Positions 43,083 to 55,529 of a stretch of DNA of 64,000 nucleotides are shown here, piece after piece. This stretch comes from Aedes albopictus (lineage: Eukaryota; Arthropoda; Insecta; Diptera; Culicidae): positions 425,183,265 through 425,247,264 of the forward strand of contig NC_085138.1 of the NCBI RefSeq assembly GCF_035046485.1. The letters run 5' to 3'. The notes under the pieces were generated by a model. The model worked only from the letters and a program-made list of their open reading frames with translations. It made no database searches and was not told where the DNA came from. Numbering within the stretch: the first letter of the stretch is position 1; every line of letters starts with the position of its first letter. Both the position numbers and the translations under genes were made by a program.

Positions 43083-44713
43083 AAGATTCTCCAGAGATTC
43101 TTTTGAAAAACCTTTCAAAGATCCTTCCACAGCACTTTCCAAAAATTCCTTCAAAAAACTTCTGTTCTGGTTTCTTTGAAAGTTTATTCGAGAATTAACA
43201 TTTAAAATTGCGAAAACTTTGAGAAAATTTAAATTTTTTTTTCGCAAAAACATTCTTTTTAAGAATATGTATTTATAATACAGATTTATTATGTAAAAAG
43301 TGCTGCTATTTCTGAGGAACACATTTTTTTATGCTCCTCCAAAGCACGATAAGGCAAATAAAAAATACATTTTAAGCATTCACAAGCATTCTAAGCATTT
43401 AAGCATTCTATATTGTGGAGACTTGATAGAAAGTAGAACCGAAATTGGGAAAAAAAATATCAACCATGCTTGAAGATAGAGCATCCTGATCATTTTCAAG
43501 TTGTTTCGTCACACTCCTGATTGCTTTTGGAAACTGATCCATCCTCTAGGGAATCCTTTCACGCAATCCCACACGGGATCATAAAAAATTTCACAAGGGA
43601 TTATTTAGAAAATCTTTCATAGACTACATGAGAAATTCCAGCATGAAATTCGTCAAAAAATCTTCCAGAGTTTGTTTCTTGAAATTGCCGCCAAGGACCT
43701 AAAGTCTCTGAAATAACGACAAATTAATCAAATTCTTGAAATTTCTCTGGGGTTTCATTCAGAAAATCTTTCATGAATTCCTTCAAAATTTAGATTTTTT
43801 TTTATTTCTCCAGTCATTCCATTTTATTTATTCTGATATTCTTCCATCAGCTGGCTGGGATTCATAAGAAAATTCATGAAAAATTGCTTTCAGAAAATCT
43901 TCCAAGGATTCATAAGAAAATCCTAGACGAATTCATTAGAGATTTCTCCAAAGTTTCCTCCAGAAAATCTTCCGGAGGTGCCCCTAAATGTTTCTGCATG
44001 GATTCAAGTGAAAATTCTCGAAAGATTCTTTTAGGAACTTTAACTTGGATTCTGTCCAAAGTGGTTCAATGGATTCTCTTAGAAAATGTTCGAGAAATAT
44101 TTCCAGAAAATCTTCCATGGACTATTTCGGAAATTTTCATTCTCCCAAAAATTCTTCAAGGCACTTTTTGAAAACCGCTTGCGAGGCCTCTCAAAATAAA
44201 AAAAAATCGAATAGAATCGAGCTTCATCAAACCCCACAAACTACACCACAAGCTGGTGCCTATAACTCCTGTATTCACTCAAAAACTCCTCCACGATTTC
44301 CAACAAAGCTACATTTTGTCATTTCTCGTAGGAATTCATTCAGATTTTTCTCCACCAGTATTTCTACAGGAACTTTTTTTTCATTTTTTTTTTCAAGAGA
44401 TTTTAAGAAACCCCAACAAAGGTTTATCCAGATGTTTCTACAAATATTTTCCCTAGAATTACTTTTCAAATGCGTTCACTGATTCATGCTGGAATTTCTT
44501 TGGAAAATGCTTCATGAATTTTACAGGGGTTCTCCAGGAATTCTTCTAAATTTGTTTCAAGTCATTATTATTGAAACTTCACCAGAAGCTTCCCAAGAAG
44601 TTTCTCCTGGCATTTCTTTAGGAATTTCTTCCGAAATTCAAAACGGCAATAGCGCAAATTTATTATAAAAGAGATTTATGATAGAACTATTATGAGGGGA
44701 CTCACTAAGTAGA
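43083..44713. repeat. degenerate GGAATTCC-type array
   Basis: Strongly diverged ATTC(C/T)T(C/T)CA-type units with frequent TTCTTC and AATTTC. Lies between the two copies of the same TTAA MITE. Frames inside are low-complexity. Confidence 0.6.
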
Positions 44714-45022
44714 TTAACCCTCTAATACCCAACCCCGCCTTTAGACGGGGTATAGTTTAAGCATTTTTGTAATTTTTGTTTCGTGGAAAATCAAAATTTT
44801 TATATTTTTGGCTGATATTTAGGACTGTTTTCTATATCTCAAAATGGTTTCTGGTGTATTTTAAAGCGTATTTACATTTTTTAAAAATCATTGAAAAATA
44901 GATGTTTCAGTCACCTTTTAGAAGTCATTGTTTATTTTGTATTGAATCGCTACAATTAACATATTTTAATTTTTTCCCAAATCATTCTACCCTAGTTTGA
45001 TGAATTATTTTCCTTAAAATTA

Positions 45023-45931
45023 GAGTAAAGTGGGGCAAAAGTTCGAGTGGGGCAAGAGTTTCTTTTGAAGTTTTTGAGCTCAATTTAAATTATTTCTTGC
45101 GGGTGTCAAGGTTGTTCGAAGCCTTTTTGAAAAAGAGTCTTTCACTCCAAAAATTATGAGAATTGATCAATATTTCGAAAAGTTATGATAAAATGTTGGT
45201 TTTTGATCAAAAAAATTTAATATGTGATGGTCCTTCCAACGCATGGAATGGAATTGTAATGAAATCGAATTCGATATTTTATTTTGGGGCGTAACTAGGT
45301 TTATTTTGAACATGCTTTAGCATGTATAACTTTTTGAAAAAAAGATTTAAAAATCATATTTCACACATAGTGGGGCAAAAGTTCGAATTGTGGGGCAAGA
45401 GTTCGAGTCATGTGGCAACTTTAGGTAAAAAACTCAAATTCTGCAAAACGTCTATATTATCTCTAAAAATGATGGAATTAGTGAGAAAATTCGATCAGAG
45501 TTGAAAAAAATGTTGTTTTATCTTAATTTAGCGGAAAACTAGTAATTTTTGGTGTAGTAAATTTAACCCTGATTTGGGTAAAATCCAGATCCAACTTTAA
45601 AGTGTATTCCAGTTCCAACATCAAATATCAATTGGTTTCAGGTATTCCTATTATCAAAGTGTCAAAATAGCGTGCTACGGCTAGCGAAATTCCACAAACA
45701 CTAGATTCGAACTTTTGCCCCAGTGGTGGGGCAAGAGTTCGAATAAGAGACACACATACAAAAAGTAGTGTAACTTAAAATTGAAAAGTAATTTGGCGTA
45801 ACTTTGTTCAGCAAAGTTTTAGCTCATGGATGGTAGAATCACCAGACGGTATTCATTTATTTATGTCTGCTTTGGTTTTTTGAAAAATATTGAATTTTCA
45901 ACTAGGGTCGAACTTTTGCCCCACCTTACTC
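45023..45931. mobile_element. 909-bp TA-flanked MITE, GTGGGGCAAAAGTTCGA ends
   Basis: TA|GAGTAAAGTGGGGCAAAAGT and the inverse ending CTTACTC|TA. Extra internal copies of GTGGGGCAAAAGTTCGA at 45371 and (reversed) 45715. The uninterrupted target is visible in copy 1 of the host MITE (AATTACACGG near 42.79 kb). Confidence 0.82.
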
Positions 45932-46090
45932 TACACTAGAATAGGCTTCCAGGAAAAATATTAAAGTGTGGAGATGTTCAAAAATAAAAATAAGAAAAAT
46001 CAAAAACTGATATTCACGAAATCGAAAATTAAAAAGAATCATCTTTCAAAACATGTTTAAATCGATTTTCGATGACGAAAAATGATATTT

Positions 46091-46210
46091 GTGGTGGTTC
46101 GACTGGGAAGTTAACTTAATTCTCGGGGATTTCGGGTTTCAGTCAAAGAAAAGCGTTGATTTTCTTATCTCATCGCCAACGTTTCGATCCAGATGTTGGG
46201 ATCTTCTTCT
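46091..46210 (-). mobile_element. Penelope-like fragment with hammerhead-like motif
   Basis: Flanked by AATGATATTT copies at 46081-46090 and 46212-46221, which could be its target duplication. Minus strand 46210-46181 reads TAGAAGA, AGATCC, loop, GGATC, GAAAC; the first part departs from CUGAnGA. Confidence 0.45.
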
Positions 46211-46220
46211 AAATGATATT

Positions 46221-47220
46221 TTTTTTTTTTTTTTTTTTTTGCGACCCTCCACTCTCCCCCACACCAAAAGACTCTGGAAACGAGCCTCCTGGTAGTGGAC
46301 GCATCTAGATTCTCAGCAAACTGGCAACAGACAAAATAGACTAAAAACTAAATTATTGCTGAGAAATTAGAAATTTAAACAAAGAATAGCTTAACGAAAT
46401 AGAGAGATTTTATGGAAGAAACAAATAACAATATTTGAAGGACGTGCTTACAGTGGACAGAAAGTCCTTTTAAGTAAGCACTTGTGCACTAAAACTAATA
46501 ATTAATTATTCTAAGCTACTTTATGACGGTTAATATTACTATTATAGCAAAAGTGTATGGATGTTATCTTTCAGATATCGCTTGATGTTGTTTTTAAAAC
46601 TATAACGACTGCTGATTTGCTGTAGATCACGCGGAAGATTGTTGAATTTAGACGGACCGATGACAGAGAAGCGTTTTTGGCCAAAACTAGAAGATGCTCT
46701 AATGAGCACAAGATCATTTACTCGCCTGGTGTTATGAGTTCGTGAAGTTGTCTGTATCAATAAGTTGTGATGCGTTGTTACATTATTGAGTATATCGTGA
46801 ACTAGCAAAAGTGTTTGTAATTCGCAAATTCCTACAATTGGCAAAATTCTATGGGGCAAGTTAGCGTAAAGTTGAACTGAAGGATACAAGTGGGGTAATT
46901 TGAATATTGCTTTAATGCATCTGTTTTGAACTGTTTGGAGCTTTTTTAATTTAGATTTACACGCTCGACCCCAAGAAAGAATCAAGTAACTTAATCTTGA
47001 GTGAATATGTGCATGATAAAATTGTAAAAGTACTCGGCATGGGAGAAAATTGTTTGTTCGCCTTAGAACTCCACACAAAAAAGATGCCTTGTTACAAACT
47101 TGTTGTATATGGGCATCCCAAGATAAAGTGCTGTCCAAATAAACACCCAAATATTTAAATGTTGTGACCTGTTCTACTATATCAGACCCTAATGTTGGAT
47201 TAGAAAGTGGCGTTTAGAAA
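46221..47220 (-). mobile_element. 5'-truncated Jockey/CR1-like LINE, copy 1
   Basis: Poly(A) tail on the minus strand (T run 46219-46241), 3' UTR with GTGTGGGGGAGAGTGGAGGG, then the end of ORF2. The 5' end is lost. Same family as 58789-59525. Confidence 0.8.
46542..47150 (-). pseudogene. RT C-terminal region of LINE copy 1
   Basis: 202-codon open frame: MGVYLDSTLSWDAHIQQVCN, then FLPCRVLLQFYHAHIHSRLS, WGRACKSKLKKLQTVQNRCI and KRFSVIGPSKFNNLPRDLQQ. G.x.LD..L.W..H, then Y..I.S.L.Y....WG and LQ..QNR are the known end of non-LTR RT ORF2 proteins of the Jockey/CR1 groups. Frame intact to its stop but without the catalytic RT part, so not functional alone. Confidence 0.8.
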
Positions 47221-47269
47221 GTGGTATTTAGATCAAAATAAAAAATTTGGGCATTAGAGGGTAAGGAAA

Positions 47270-47686
47270 AAAATTCTCCAGGGCTTTTTTGGAAGTTTCT
47301 TCGAGGATTCCCGCTGAAATTTCCTCGGGAATTTATTCACATTATTATAAAAAATTCTCCAGGATTTATTCATTATTAATAATTATCTAGAGATTCTCTT
47401 AAAAATTCCTTCAAGGATTCATCAGAACATTTCTTGGAGATTCCTCCAGAACTTTCTTCAAGAACTCCTTTGGAAAGCCTTTCATGTATTGCTTCTGAAA
47501 TTGATCTATCCTCCAAGGAATTCTTTCAAATAATCTCTCACAGACTCCTTAACCCTCCTATGATATTATGCTAGGGCGCATCATAATAGCGAAGTGTACG
47601 TTCAGCGAGCCTGTCTGGGTCATATTAACCCCAACATTCTACTAGAGTAATTTCTTTAGGGATTCATTTAGAAGATCATGGATTGC
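47270..47686. repeat. degenerate GGAATTCC-type array
   Basis: Same array type as 48.89-50.18 kb; the TTAA element below is inserted in it. Around 47545-47640 there is a stretch with TTAACCCTCC that is not array-like. Confidence 0.5.
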
Positions 47687-47690
47687 TTAA

Positions 47691-48880
47691 CCTTTACGTC
47701 CCTGATGTATTTTGCGCACTCAAAATGTGATTTTCATTTGGCTCTACACAGAAAAAAATATTCATGTAACATTGAGCGAGAAATCATGCACATAAAGGGA
47801 ATGCTAGGGTTAGTGCATATTTACATGAGATATCATGTAAAATTACGTTACGTTCGTGTTAATTTCCACTAATAGTCGCGTAACTGGTTGGAGTCCATGA
47901 TGGTTTACGCGATGGTTGGCGGAAATTTACACGATGGTAATGTAATTTTACATTATATCTCATGTAAAAGTGCACTAACTCTAGCATTCCCTTTATGTCC
48001 ATGATTTCTCGCTGAATTTTAATAACATATTTTTTCTGTGTAGTTTTTTTTTCAATTTTCACTTGATTTTGATGAAATTGTGATAGTACAACTGGAAATG
48101 ACTACCATCTCATACAATGCACCGGTTGGTGAAGTTGGATGATCAGTTCCAGATTTATTAGTAAACTCAGTGGGGTATGTCGGTTGGCCAAATAAACTTT
48201 TTCGTTGTTTTTTACTGAACCAATAAGTTTTTACATCTGAATAATAAAGTATTCATATCTTCGGATACTTTAAGGTCATTTGAAAATGGGGTAACTTTAA
48301 TAGTTTTTCTGTACGAAGAGAATTTGGCAATCAGATCATAATCTGCGCTTTTTTTTGTTTTAACTGTTCATCAACATATTATTACGTGTTACGCATATTG
48401 AGTTCTTTTTTTTAATTTCTATTAGAAATCTAAATACAAATTTTGGACACAACAGTTCTAACTACTTGAAATTAGAAAGCATTGCATACATTAAGGCGTT
48501 TACCGCTTTCCATTCCAATTTTCCAAATTGATTCCAATTCGTGAAAATACGCTTAAGAGATTCAAGACCATATTTTGATTATATAATGATTGATCTACCG
48601 AGAGAATAAGCCACAAATTGTAAAAATAGCCAAAACGTTATTGTAGAGCAAATTTTTTGCAGGCGGTCTCATTTGGCCAACCGACGTACCCCACTGGGTT
48701 TCCGTATAAATCCGGAACCGATCATCCAACTTCACCAGCTGGTGCATTCTATAGAACGGTAGTAATTTCCGGTTGTTCAGTCAAATTTTTATCAAAATCG
48801 GGTAAAAATTGAATAAACTAGAGCTAAATGAACATCAACATCAACATTTGAGTGCGCAACATACGTCAGGGTCGTAAAGG
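47691..48880. mobile_element. TTAA-flanked long-inverted-repeat element
   Basis: TTAA|CCTTTACGTCCCTGATGTAT at the left, inverse CGTAAAGG|TTAA at the right (47687-47690, 48881-48884). The arms pair for about 240 bp: TTTTGCGCACTCAAA, TTCATTT(A/G)GCTC, and, further in, GGTGAAGTTGGATGATC and CCAGTGGGGTA(C/T)GTCGGTTGG. No coding frame. Confidence 0.85.
47747..48040. mobile_element. 294-bp TA-flanked MITE, CACAGAAAAAA ends
   Basis: TA|CACAGAAAAAAATATTCATG and TTTTTTCTGTG|TA, with inverted ends over 100 bp long (GCATTCCCTTTATGT, GTGCA(C/T)TAAC). Inserted in the left arm of the TTAA element; the right arm shows the empty site GCTCTAGTTT at 48821-48830 (reversed). Confidence 0.88.
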
Positions 48881-48884
48881 TTAA

Positions 48885-50190
48885 GAAATTCCTTCATGAA
48901 ATTTGTCAGAAGCTTATCCAGAGTTTGTTTCAGATATTCCTTTAAAATTCCCCTGAAAATCTGAATTTCTTTAGTAATTTCTTCCTGGATTTTTTCTAGA
49001 AATTCTTCTGGGAATTCTTTCAGAAAATCTTCAACGAATTCTTTCAAAAATTCCTCCAGCGATTCCTTCAAAAAATTAGGAATTAAGATTTTTTTCAAAA
49101 AGTTCTCTAAAGATGTCTTCAGAAAGTTTTCATGAAATTCTCAAATGTTCCATTCTGGTGTTCTTTCAGAGATTAGTAAAGGAAATCCTCCTGGGAATCA
49201 TTTGAAAATTCATAAAAAGTTGCTTTCAAAAAGTCTTCCAAGGATCTCCACAGAAAATCATACAGGATTTCATAAGAAGTCTCTTCTCTGGAATATCTTC
49301 CAGAGGTGCCCTTAAAAGCTGTTACTTGCATTAAAAAATGTTCTAGAAATTTATCGCAGGATTCTTTTTGGAAATATACCTATATAAAGTGCACCATGGA
49401 TTCCTTTAGAAATTTCTCGAGAAATACATACAGAAAATTTTCCATGGGTTGCTTCAGAATTAATTTCAGAAATTTTTTCATCTTTCAATTCTCCAGGAAT
49501 TTTTCATGGGACTCTTTGAAAAATCTCCCGACCTTCCTTTTTTCTTAAAATTTCTTCAGATAGGTCTCCAAGGATTCCTTCAGATGGTATTTAAGAGATT
49601 CCTTTGGAAAATCCACATGAGATTAATTTGGAAACTTCTCTCCAGGGATTCGTTCAAATTTTTTTCCAAAGATTATTTCAGATTTTTTTCCAAAAATTCG
49701 CCGAGGGATGCTTTCTTGAACTTCCATCAGGAATTTCATCATTGTTTCTTCCACAAATTTCTGCATCAGTTCCTGCACTCCACAATATTATGCAAGGTTT
49801 TCTCCAAAGATTTCTGCAAAATTCAGCACTACTCCATAATTTCCTCCAGAGATGCATTTAGTCATTTCTCAAATTGTTCAGAAATTTATTCAGAAATTTC
49901 TACAAAAGTACAGGGATAGAACAGGGAAGAAGTTTTACAGGGACTTTTCTCAATTATTTTCAAGAGACTTTGAAGGATCTTCACAGATATTTCTACAGAT
50001 ATTTTTCCTAGAACGTCCCCCGATTTCGGCAGGAATTTCTTATTAAAATGCTCTATGAATTTTACAGGATTTTTTTTTCAAAATTTTCTCAAAACATTAT
50101 TCTTAGAACTCCATCAGAAGTTTTCCAAGAAGGTTTTGCCTTTATGAGTTTCTTCAGAAATTTAAAACGATAATAGTACAAATTCATTTT
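48885..50190. repeat. degenerate GGAATTCC-type array
   Basis: AATTTCTTC / GGATTC(C/T)TTC units at about 12-base spacing. Open frames (for example 49506-49919) read Phe/Ser/Leu-rich repeats. Confidence 0.6.
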
Positions 50191-50738
50191 TTAGGAGATT
50201 TAGGATGGGACCGCACAATTTTATTACGAATCATCCATATTAGGATTTATATAAATTTTTTTTTAACTCATCTAGGTACTATAGCAACATTTCATGCCAT
50301 GTTTTTTTTTTCTGAAAATTATACTTTTTCAAATGATGAGAAACAATCATCGGTATTATCTTTTAACAAGAAGATGCACTTGATTCACTGGGCGTTTTTA
50401 TTTTACTTATGAATTATTGTCCAATTATTGTCAGGGCCAATTTATAAATGTGAGGCTGCGGGGGATAAAGTTTTGCTAATGTAGCACAAAAATAAACATT
50501 CAAGAAAAAAATCTTCATTTTCCCGAAAAGTGTTGACGTTGTATAGTAGAATTTGAAACTATGCCATTTGGAAAAATCTTGGAACTCCCTTTAATATATG
50601 CATTTGAATATGACTATCCACAGATCTAGCAGAAATTCGAGACAGAAGTTCTAGAAAATAAAATCAAGATACATTTACAGCAAAAAAATTGAGAAAGTTG
50701 TAGTTAAATTTCTTGTGCAATCGCTAAGGTCAAACATG
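50191..50738. other. intron sequence, no feature identified
   Basis: AT-rich, no element ends recognised. Confidence 0.35.
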
Positions 50739-50743
50739 CAGAT

Positions 50744-51156
50744 TGTTTCGTCCAGCGGTTGATAGGCCCCTACGTTGTGTCTTCTTTCCCCCGAGGACAA
50801 GACGAAGAACGAACTACTCTTCTTGATTACTCCAGATTTTATTGCGCACCACAGAGAGGCAGTGCTCCTGCTCTGTGGTGGTACTTTGCTTACAACTAAC
50901 ATTACAATCATCACGCTGCCGCTTTTATAAGCGGCAGTGATAGTACGGACAATCTTTGAATGCGCATTGCCACAATGTGCGATGCGCTTACGGGCTAGCA
51001 CCACGCAGCCCAGTGCGAATGTTACAATAGCCGCTGGGCTGCTTGCTGCTAGCAGTAAAATAAAGGGCAAGCAAAACTATCCTAATTGAATGTGCCGCTG
51101 CGCTGCTGCTGCTACTGAGGGCGCCTAGACCACGCCGTTCGTGTGTTGCGCCAACA
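50744..51156 (-). mobile_element. solo LTR with 5-bp duplication
   Basis: 413 bp from TGTTGG to AAACA on the minus strand, so TG...CA ends. CAGAT flanks it on both sides (50739-50743 and 51157-51161). In minus orientation it has TATAAAAG near the middle (about 50934) and AATAAAATC about 90 bases further on, the promoter and poly(A) signal order of an LTR. Much more GC-rich than its surroundings. No internal retrotransposon region is left. Confidence 0.9.
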
Positions 51157-51161
51157 CAGAT

Positions 51162-51984
51162 TTTAAACAAAAAACTTATAGCAGAATTTGTGATGATCCA
51201 TCTGGAGGAATTTCTGGATGATTGCTGTAACTTTTAGGGCATAAAAAGTTTTATAGCAACTGCTAGGGACGCTTCTGGTTACCTCCCATATTTTTTTTTT
51301 AAATTTTGCAATAAAAACTTTTGGAAAAAAAATCTATAAGGAATGGAAATCCCGGAGTTGCCAAATTATGATTTCTCCACAAATTTCAACTACAATTTTC
51401 GCAATGGATCTATGAATTGGAGCCAGGAGTTTTGTAGCTGATCAAAAAACTGCAGACTCGAAAAAAAAAAAATAAAACAATCACAATATACTTAGTAGAA
51501 TAAGCAGCAATTTAAAATTCCTATGATAAAATCATAGTTTCTTTTCTCTTGAATTTCTCAATTTTTATTCGATAAGCATTGCTTGCATAATGAACCTGTT
51601 ATGAACATTTTGAGCTACCTTTCAAGGCGATTTCTTTCTCCATTCAGTTATGAACATCCCCTGTATCTTTGATGATGCTTTAGGGCTCAAAGAGCTATCG
51701 TTGCTTCAACAACACCTTATCAGAGTTAGAAGCTGGTGCGAGTGTCAACCGAGTTCTCAAAAATCATTCTCACAGAACCAGAACAATTCTACATCACACT
51801 AAGTGTAGTTTCGGCCGAATGCCATTTTCCCGAATTTCGTTGACACTCGGCCACAACTGGCCGAAATGTAATTTAGCCATTTTATGATCGAACTTTTGAC
51901 ATAGAATGTCAAATATGACAATAATGCCAATATGATCGTCATAAATATTTCTGTTTTTCAATCGTAGGCTATTTTTCTAGTTTT
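51162..51984. other. intron sequence, no feature identified
   Basis: AT-rich; a GGCCGAA / TTCGGCC pair near 51.81-51.86 kb suggests a small old inverted repeat. Nothing else supported. Confidence 0.35.
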
Positions 51985-53120
51985 TTTTCTGCAGGAATTT
52001 ATTCGGAAACTCGTCCAAGAATGCCTCCAGGAAAATCCAAAAGGGATTGCTCTAGGACTTCTTTCAAGGATTCCTCCAAGAATTCCTTCAGGAATTTCTT
52101 TAGGAATTTTTTCAGGAATTCTTTTGGGGATTCCTCCAGAAATTCCTATAAGAATTCCTCTAAACAAATCTTAAGGGATGCCTGCAAGAAGTAGTTCAGG
52201 GATTTCTCCAGGAAGTTCGTCAGGAATTCCTCCATGAATTCATTCAGGTATTCCTTTAGGGATTCCTCCAAGAAGACCTCCAGGAATTCCTCCAGGTATG
52301 CATCCAGGGATTCCACCAGGAATTCTTCCAGGAATTCCGCTAGGAATTCTTCCGGGTATGCCTACAGGTATTCTACTAGGGATTCCTTCAGGGATTCCAC
52401 CAGGGATTCTTCTGAGATTCCTCCAAGAAGTCCTCCAGAGATTCCCCTCCAGGAAATTCTCCAGAGGATCCTCCAGGAATTCCTCCAGGGATTCCTTCAG
52501 GAATGTCTCCAGGGTTTCCTCCACGAATTGCTACAGTAATTCCTTCCAGGGATTTCTTCCAGGGGTTTCTCCAGGAATTCCTCCAGGAATTCCTCCAGGA
52601 ATCGCTCCAGAAATTTATACAGAGAATCCTCCAGGAATTCCTGCAGGGATTCCTCCAGTAATTCCTCCAGGGATTCTTCCAGAAGTTCTTCCAGGGATTC
52701 CTCAGGAATTTCTCCAAAGATTCCTCCAGGGATTCCTCCAGAAATTCCTTCAGTAATTTGTCCAGAGATTCTTCCAGGAATTTCTCCAGGGATTCTTTCA
52801 GAAGTTCCTCCAGGGATTCCTCCAAAAATTCTTCTAGGGATTTCCTCAGGGATTCCTCCAGAAATTCCTCCAAGGGAGTCCTCAAGGAATTCCTCCAAGA
52901 ATTTCTCCAGGGTTTCCTCCACGAATCCCTCCAGGGATTCCTTCCAGGGATTTCTCCAGGAATTCCTCCAGGGATGCCTCCAGAAATGCCTTTAGGGATT
53001 CTTTTGGGAGTCCCTCCAAAGATTCTTCTAGGATTTCCTTCAGGGATTCCTTCAAGAAGTCCTCCAGAGTTTCCACCAAGAAATCCTTCAGAGATTCCTC
53101 TAGAAATTTCTGCCCAGTTG
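51985..53120. repeat. best-conserved 12-bp GGAATTCCTCCA array
   Basis: Unit CCAGGAATTCCT with variants (GGGATTCCTCCA). Between 52.2 and 53.1 kb many units match the consensus. Since 12 is a multiple of 3, every frame on both strands reads four-residue repeats (PGIP, SRNS, QEFL, and on the minus strand EEFL, GGIP, WRNS). This explains the open frames of up to 165 codons, which are not called as genes. Confidence 0.9.
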
Positions 53121-55529
53121 CCTGAGGTTCAGAGTAGTGGCGAGCTTAGTGGCAGAATAGGAATAAGCAGTTATTTAAGAACGTGGGATGGAAATTCGGA
53201 AATTTTGATATGATATTAATGAAACAAAACCTGCGTTGGATGCATACTGTTTTCACAAGAACGGTGCAGTCGATGAAAGTGTTCTGTTAGTTACAACCGG
53301 CATTGATCCTGTGTGCAGTATTAGTTTTGTTTGTGTGCTCTGCACACAAACTAACTAAATGATATTTTTTGGAAATATTCCTTATCGACATTGTGCCAAG
53401 GTCATGGAAAATAAAAATATGAGGTGGTCATATGAAATGATCGGCTCACCCTTGGGGTTGAAATCTGTGATTTTCCAGAAGTTCACTTTTCCATTCAACT
53501 GTGTTCAAAACTTCATTATTTCCCAATAAAAATATAGTATCTTTTTGGTGCAGATAGCAAATGGCATGATTCGCAGTGTATAGTGTGTGTATCAATAGTG
53601 GTACAAACCTGTGTGTTTTATTGCTGATGTTTGTGATCAGAGTTGTAGCACAGTCGTGACGTGGCTGTAGTAGCAGTAGTAGTGGTAGTGGTAGTACCGA
53701 TCAACAATTCTATTCTCGATTATGTTAGCTTTGTTGTTGGCCTTCGTTGCTAGTGTTTTACCATCCGGCAGCAGAGATGAATCTCCCACTTTTAGTTTGT
53801 TGCCATTGTACACAAGGTCTCTGGGTTAGCCGTTTGGTGTGTTAGTTGAGATAGATATTTCCTTTATGTTTTTGTTGGGAACCGAACTAACGTCAGTTTA
53901 CTCTTGAACTGTTGGAGTGCGTCCCTTAACCATATTATCTTACTGATAAACTCTATTTTCTATCTATTAAGCAAATACCGAAGAACAAAGAAACCATTTT
54001 TTTTTAAGCGAAGGCACACACAGAACCACACAACTTAACAGGAAATTGAGCACTCATCCACTCCTAATAGTTTTAATCCGATTTAGCATGATTCTGATTT
54101 TTCTGCCTTCGGTTACGATTCTGCTACCGCTAAGCTGCCTCCTCAATGCAATGCTCACTTGAAGGCAATTAGTTGGAAACGGGTTGATTGGAACGAGGAA
54201 GGAGCCTCTCCTCGGGGTGGGTTTGAAATGAAAATGCCAAGGATATTTTTGCTTCAAGCTCCGAGCACTTGAAACGTCTCGGTTCGTTTTTTTTTATTGG
54301 AACACACACTTACAGACAGAGTCACTATCTCGCAATGATGACAATGAGCTGGGTTTCTTTTTAGCCTGAAAGTTCTATACCTTACACTCTTATATGCTAG
54401 TTGTACGATCGATTCTTTAAACTGTATTTTCGCTGGGAAGGGGTAATAGAGAGTGATTTGTTCGAGAAAGCTTTTAGAGTAAGAGGCGGGAAAATACAGA
54501 AAGGAGATTAGCAGCTTCACTTTTCACTAATCGCTATCAATAATTAACCACTCGCTCCTCGCTCTTTGTCAGTGCTTTTGGGGGGGCTTTGGAGAGATTA
54601 ATTCTTTTGGAAAAGCTAATCGAATCATTTTTCACTATCAAATCGGGATGATGAAATCAAACGGAATGGGTTGAAATAAATGAGCTCAATTAACAAAAAG
54701 CGTAGCGATGACGATGAATTTAAATAAGGATTTTTTTAAAAGCAAAAAGAATACATTGAAGCTTACAATCTAGGGACGGTAAACGAATCTCGTGTCATGG
54801 TTTAATATCATTACATGTACGCTTAGCAACTAAACGATGAAGAACATCGGCATCAACCGACCTAGCCTTAGACATCAATCACAACATCAATATAAGCGAT
54901 CTGTTACTGCGTTTGAAATTAGTTTGAGCTTCTCGATTTCACTATACACAAGGTAATCTACCGCGCGCATCATCTGTACACTGGACGGAATCGACTGCTT
55001 GAATTGGGTTTGTTAAGTTACTTCTTTTTTTCTCGCGCGCTCTCGACTTGCTTCGAACACAGCAAACGTTCAGTGGCGTTCAGTGTGTTTGTGTTATTGG
55101 CATGATTACGAATATAAGCTGACTGAAAAAGAGCAGAGCGGGAAAAAGAGAAAGAGAGAAGAAAAAACCGAAGGTCAGTTCTGGTTTGAATTATCCCGAT
55201 GCGGGTGGTGCGGGAAAGCGTTAGGATACGAAGAGGAAAATCGTTAAGAGAGAGTCCAATTAATGCCAACGGAAGAACGAGGGAATGAAAATGTTATTGT
55301 CAGAATGATAGCGAAACTATGGATAGCCAAAACAGTGGAAAATTTAGTTGCCTGATGTATGAATCCAACTGAATCGGTTGGAAACTTTTGGTTTAGTGTA
55401 GATGTGATCGCCTGATTGAAGAATTTCGCATGGAGACGCATGGTGTTCGATAGATGTTTACCCCAAACAAGAGTAAAAAAAAGTATATACAGAGAAGGAA
55501 CTAACAGAAACACAAGAACTTTCACTCAC
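53121..55529. other. intron sequence, largely without mobile elements
   Basis: Between the array and the transmembrane exon. A (GTA/GTG)n stretch at 53.67-53.70 kb. Minus-strand frames at 54.05-54.52 and 55.02-55.53 kb have no domain I recognise; the last abuts the exon donor and is intron read-through. Confidence 0.4.

Larger units (their letters stand above)
44718..47262. mobile_element. TTAA MITE, copy 2, with three insertions
   Basis: TTAA (44714-44717)|CCCTCTAATACCCAA ... TTGGGCATTAGAGGG, right TTAA mutated. Collinear with copy 1 once 45023-45931 (TA MITE), 46091-46220 (Penelope-like piece) and 46221-47220 (LINE) are taken out. Confidence 0.82.

Noticed and set aside
52240..53213. Collagen-like PGIP and acidic EEFL frames up to 165 codons
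   Set aside because: The 12-bp array is open in all frames, so these are low-complexity translations, not genes.
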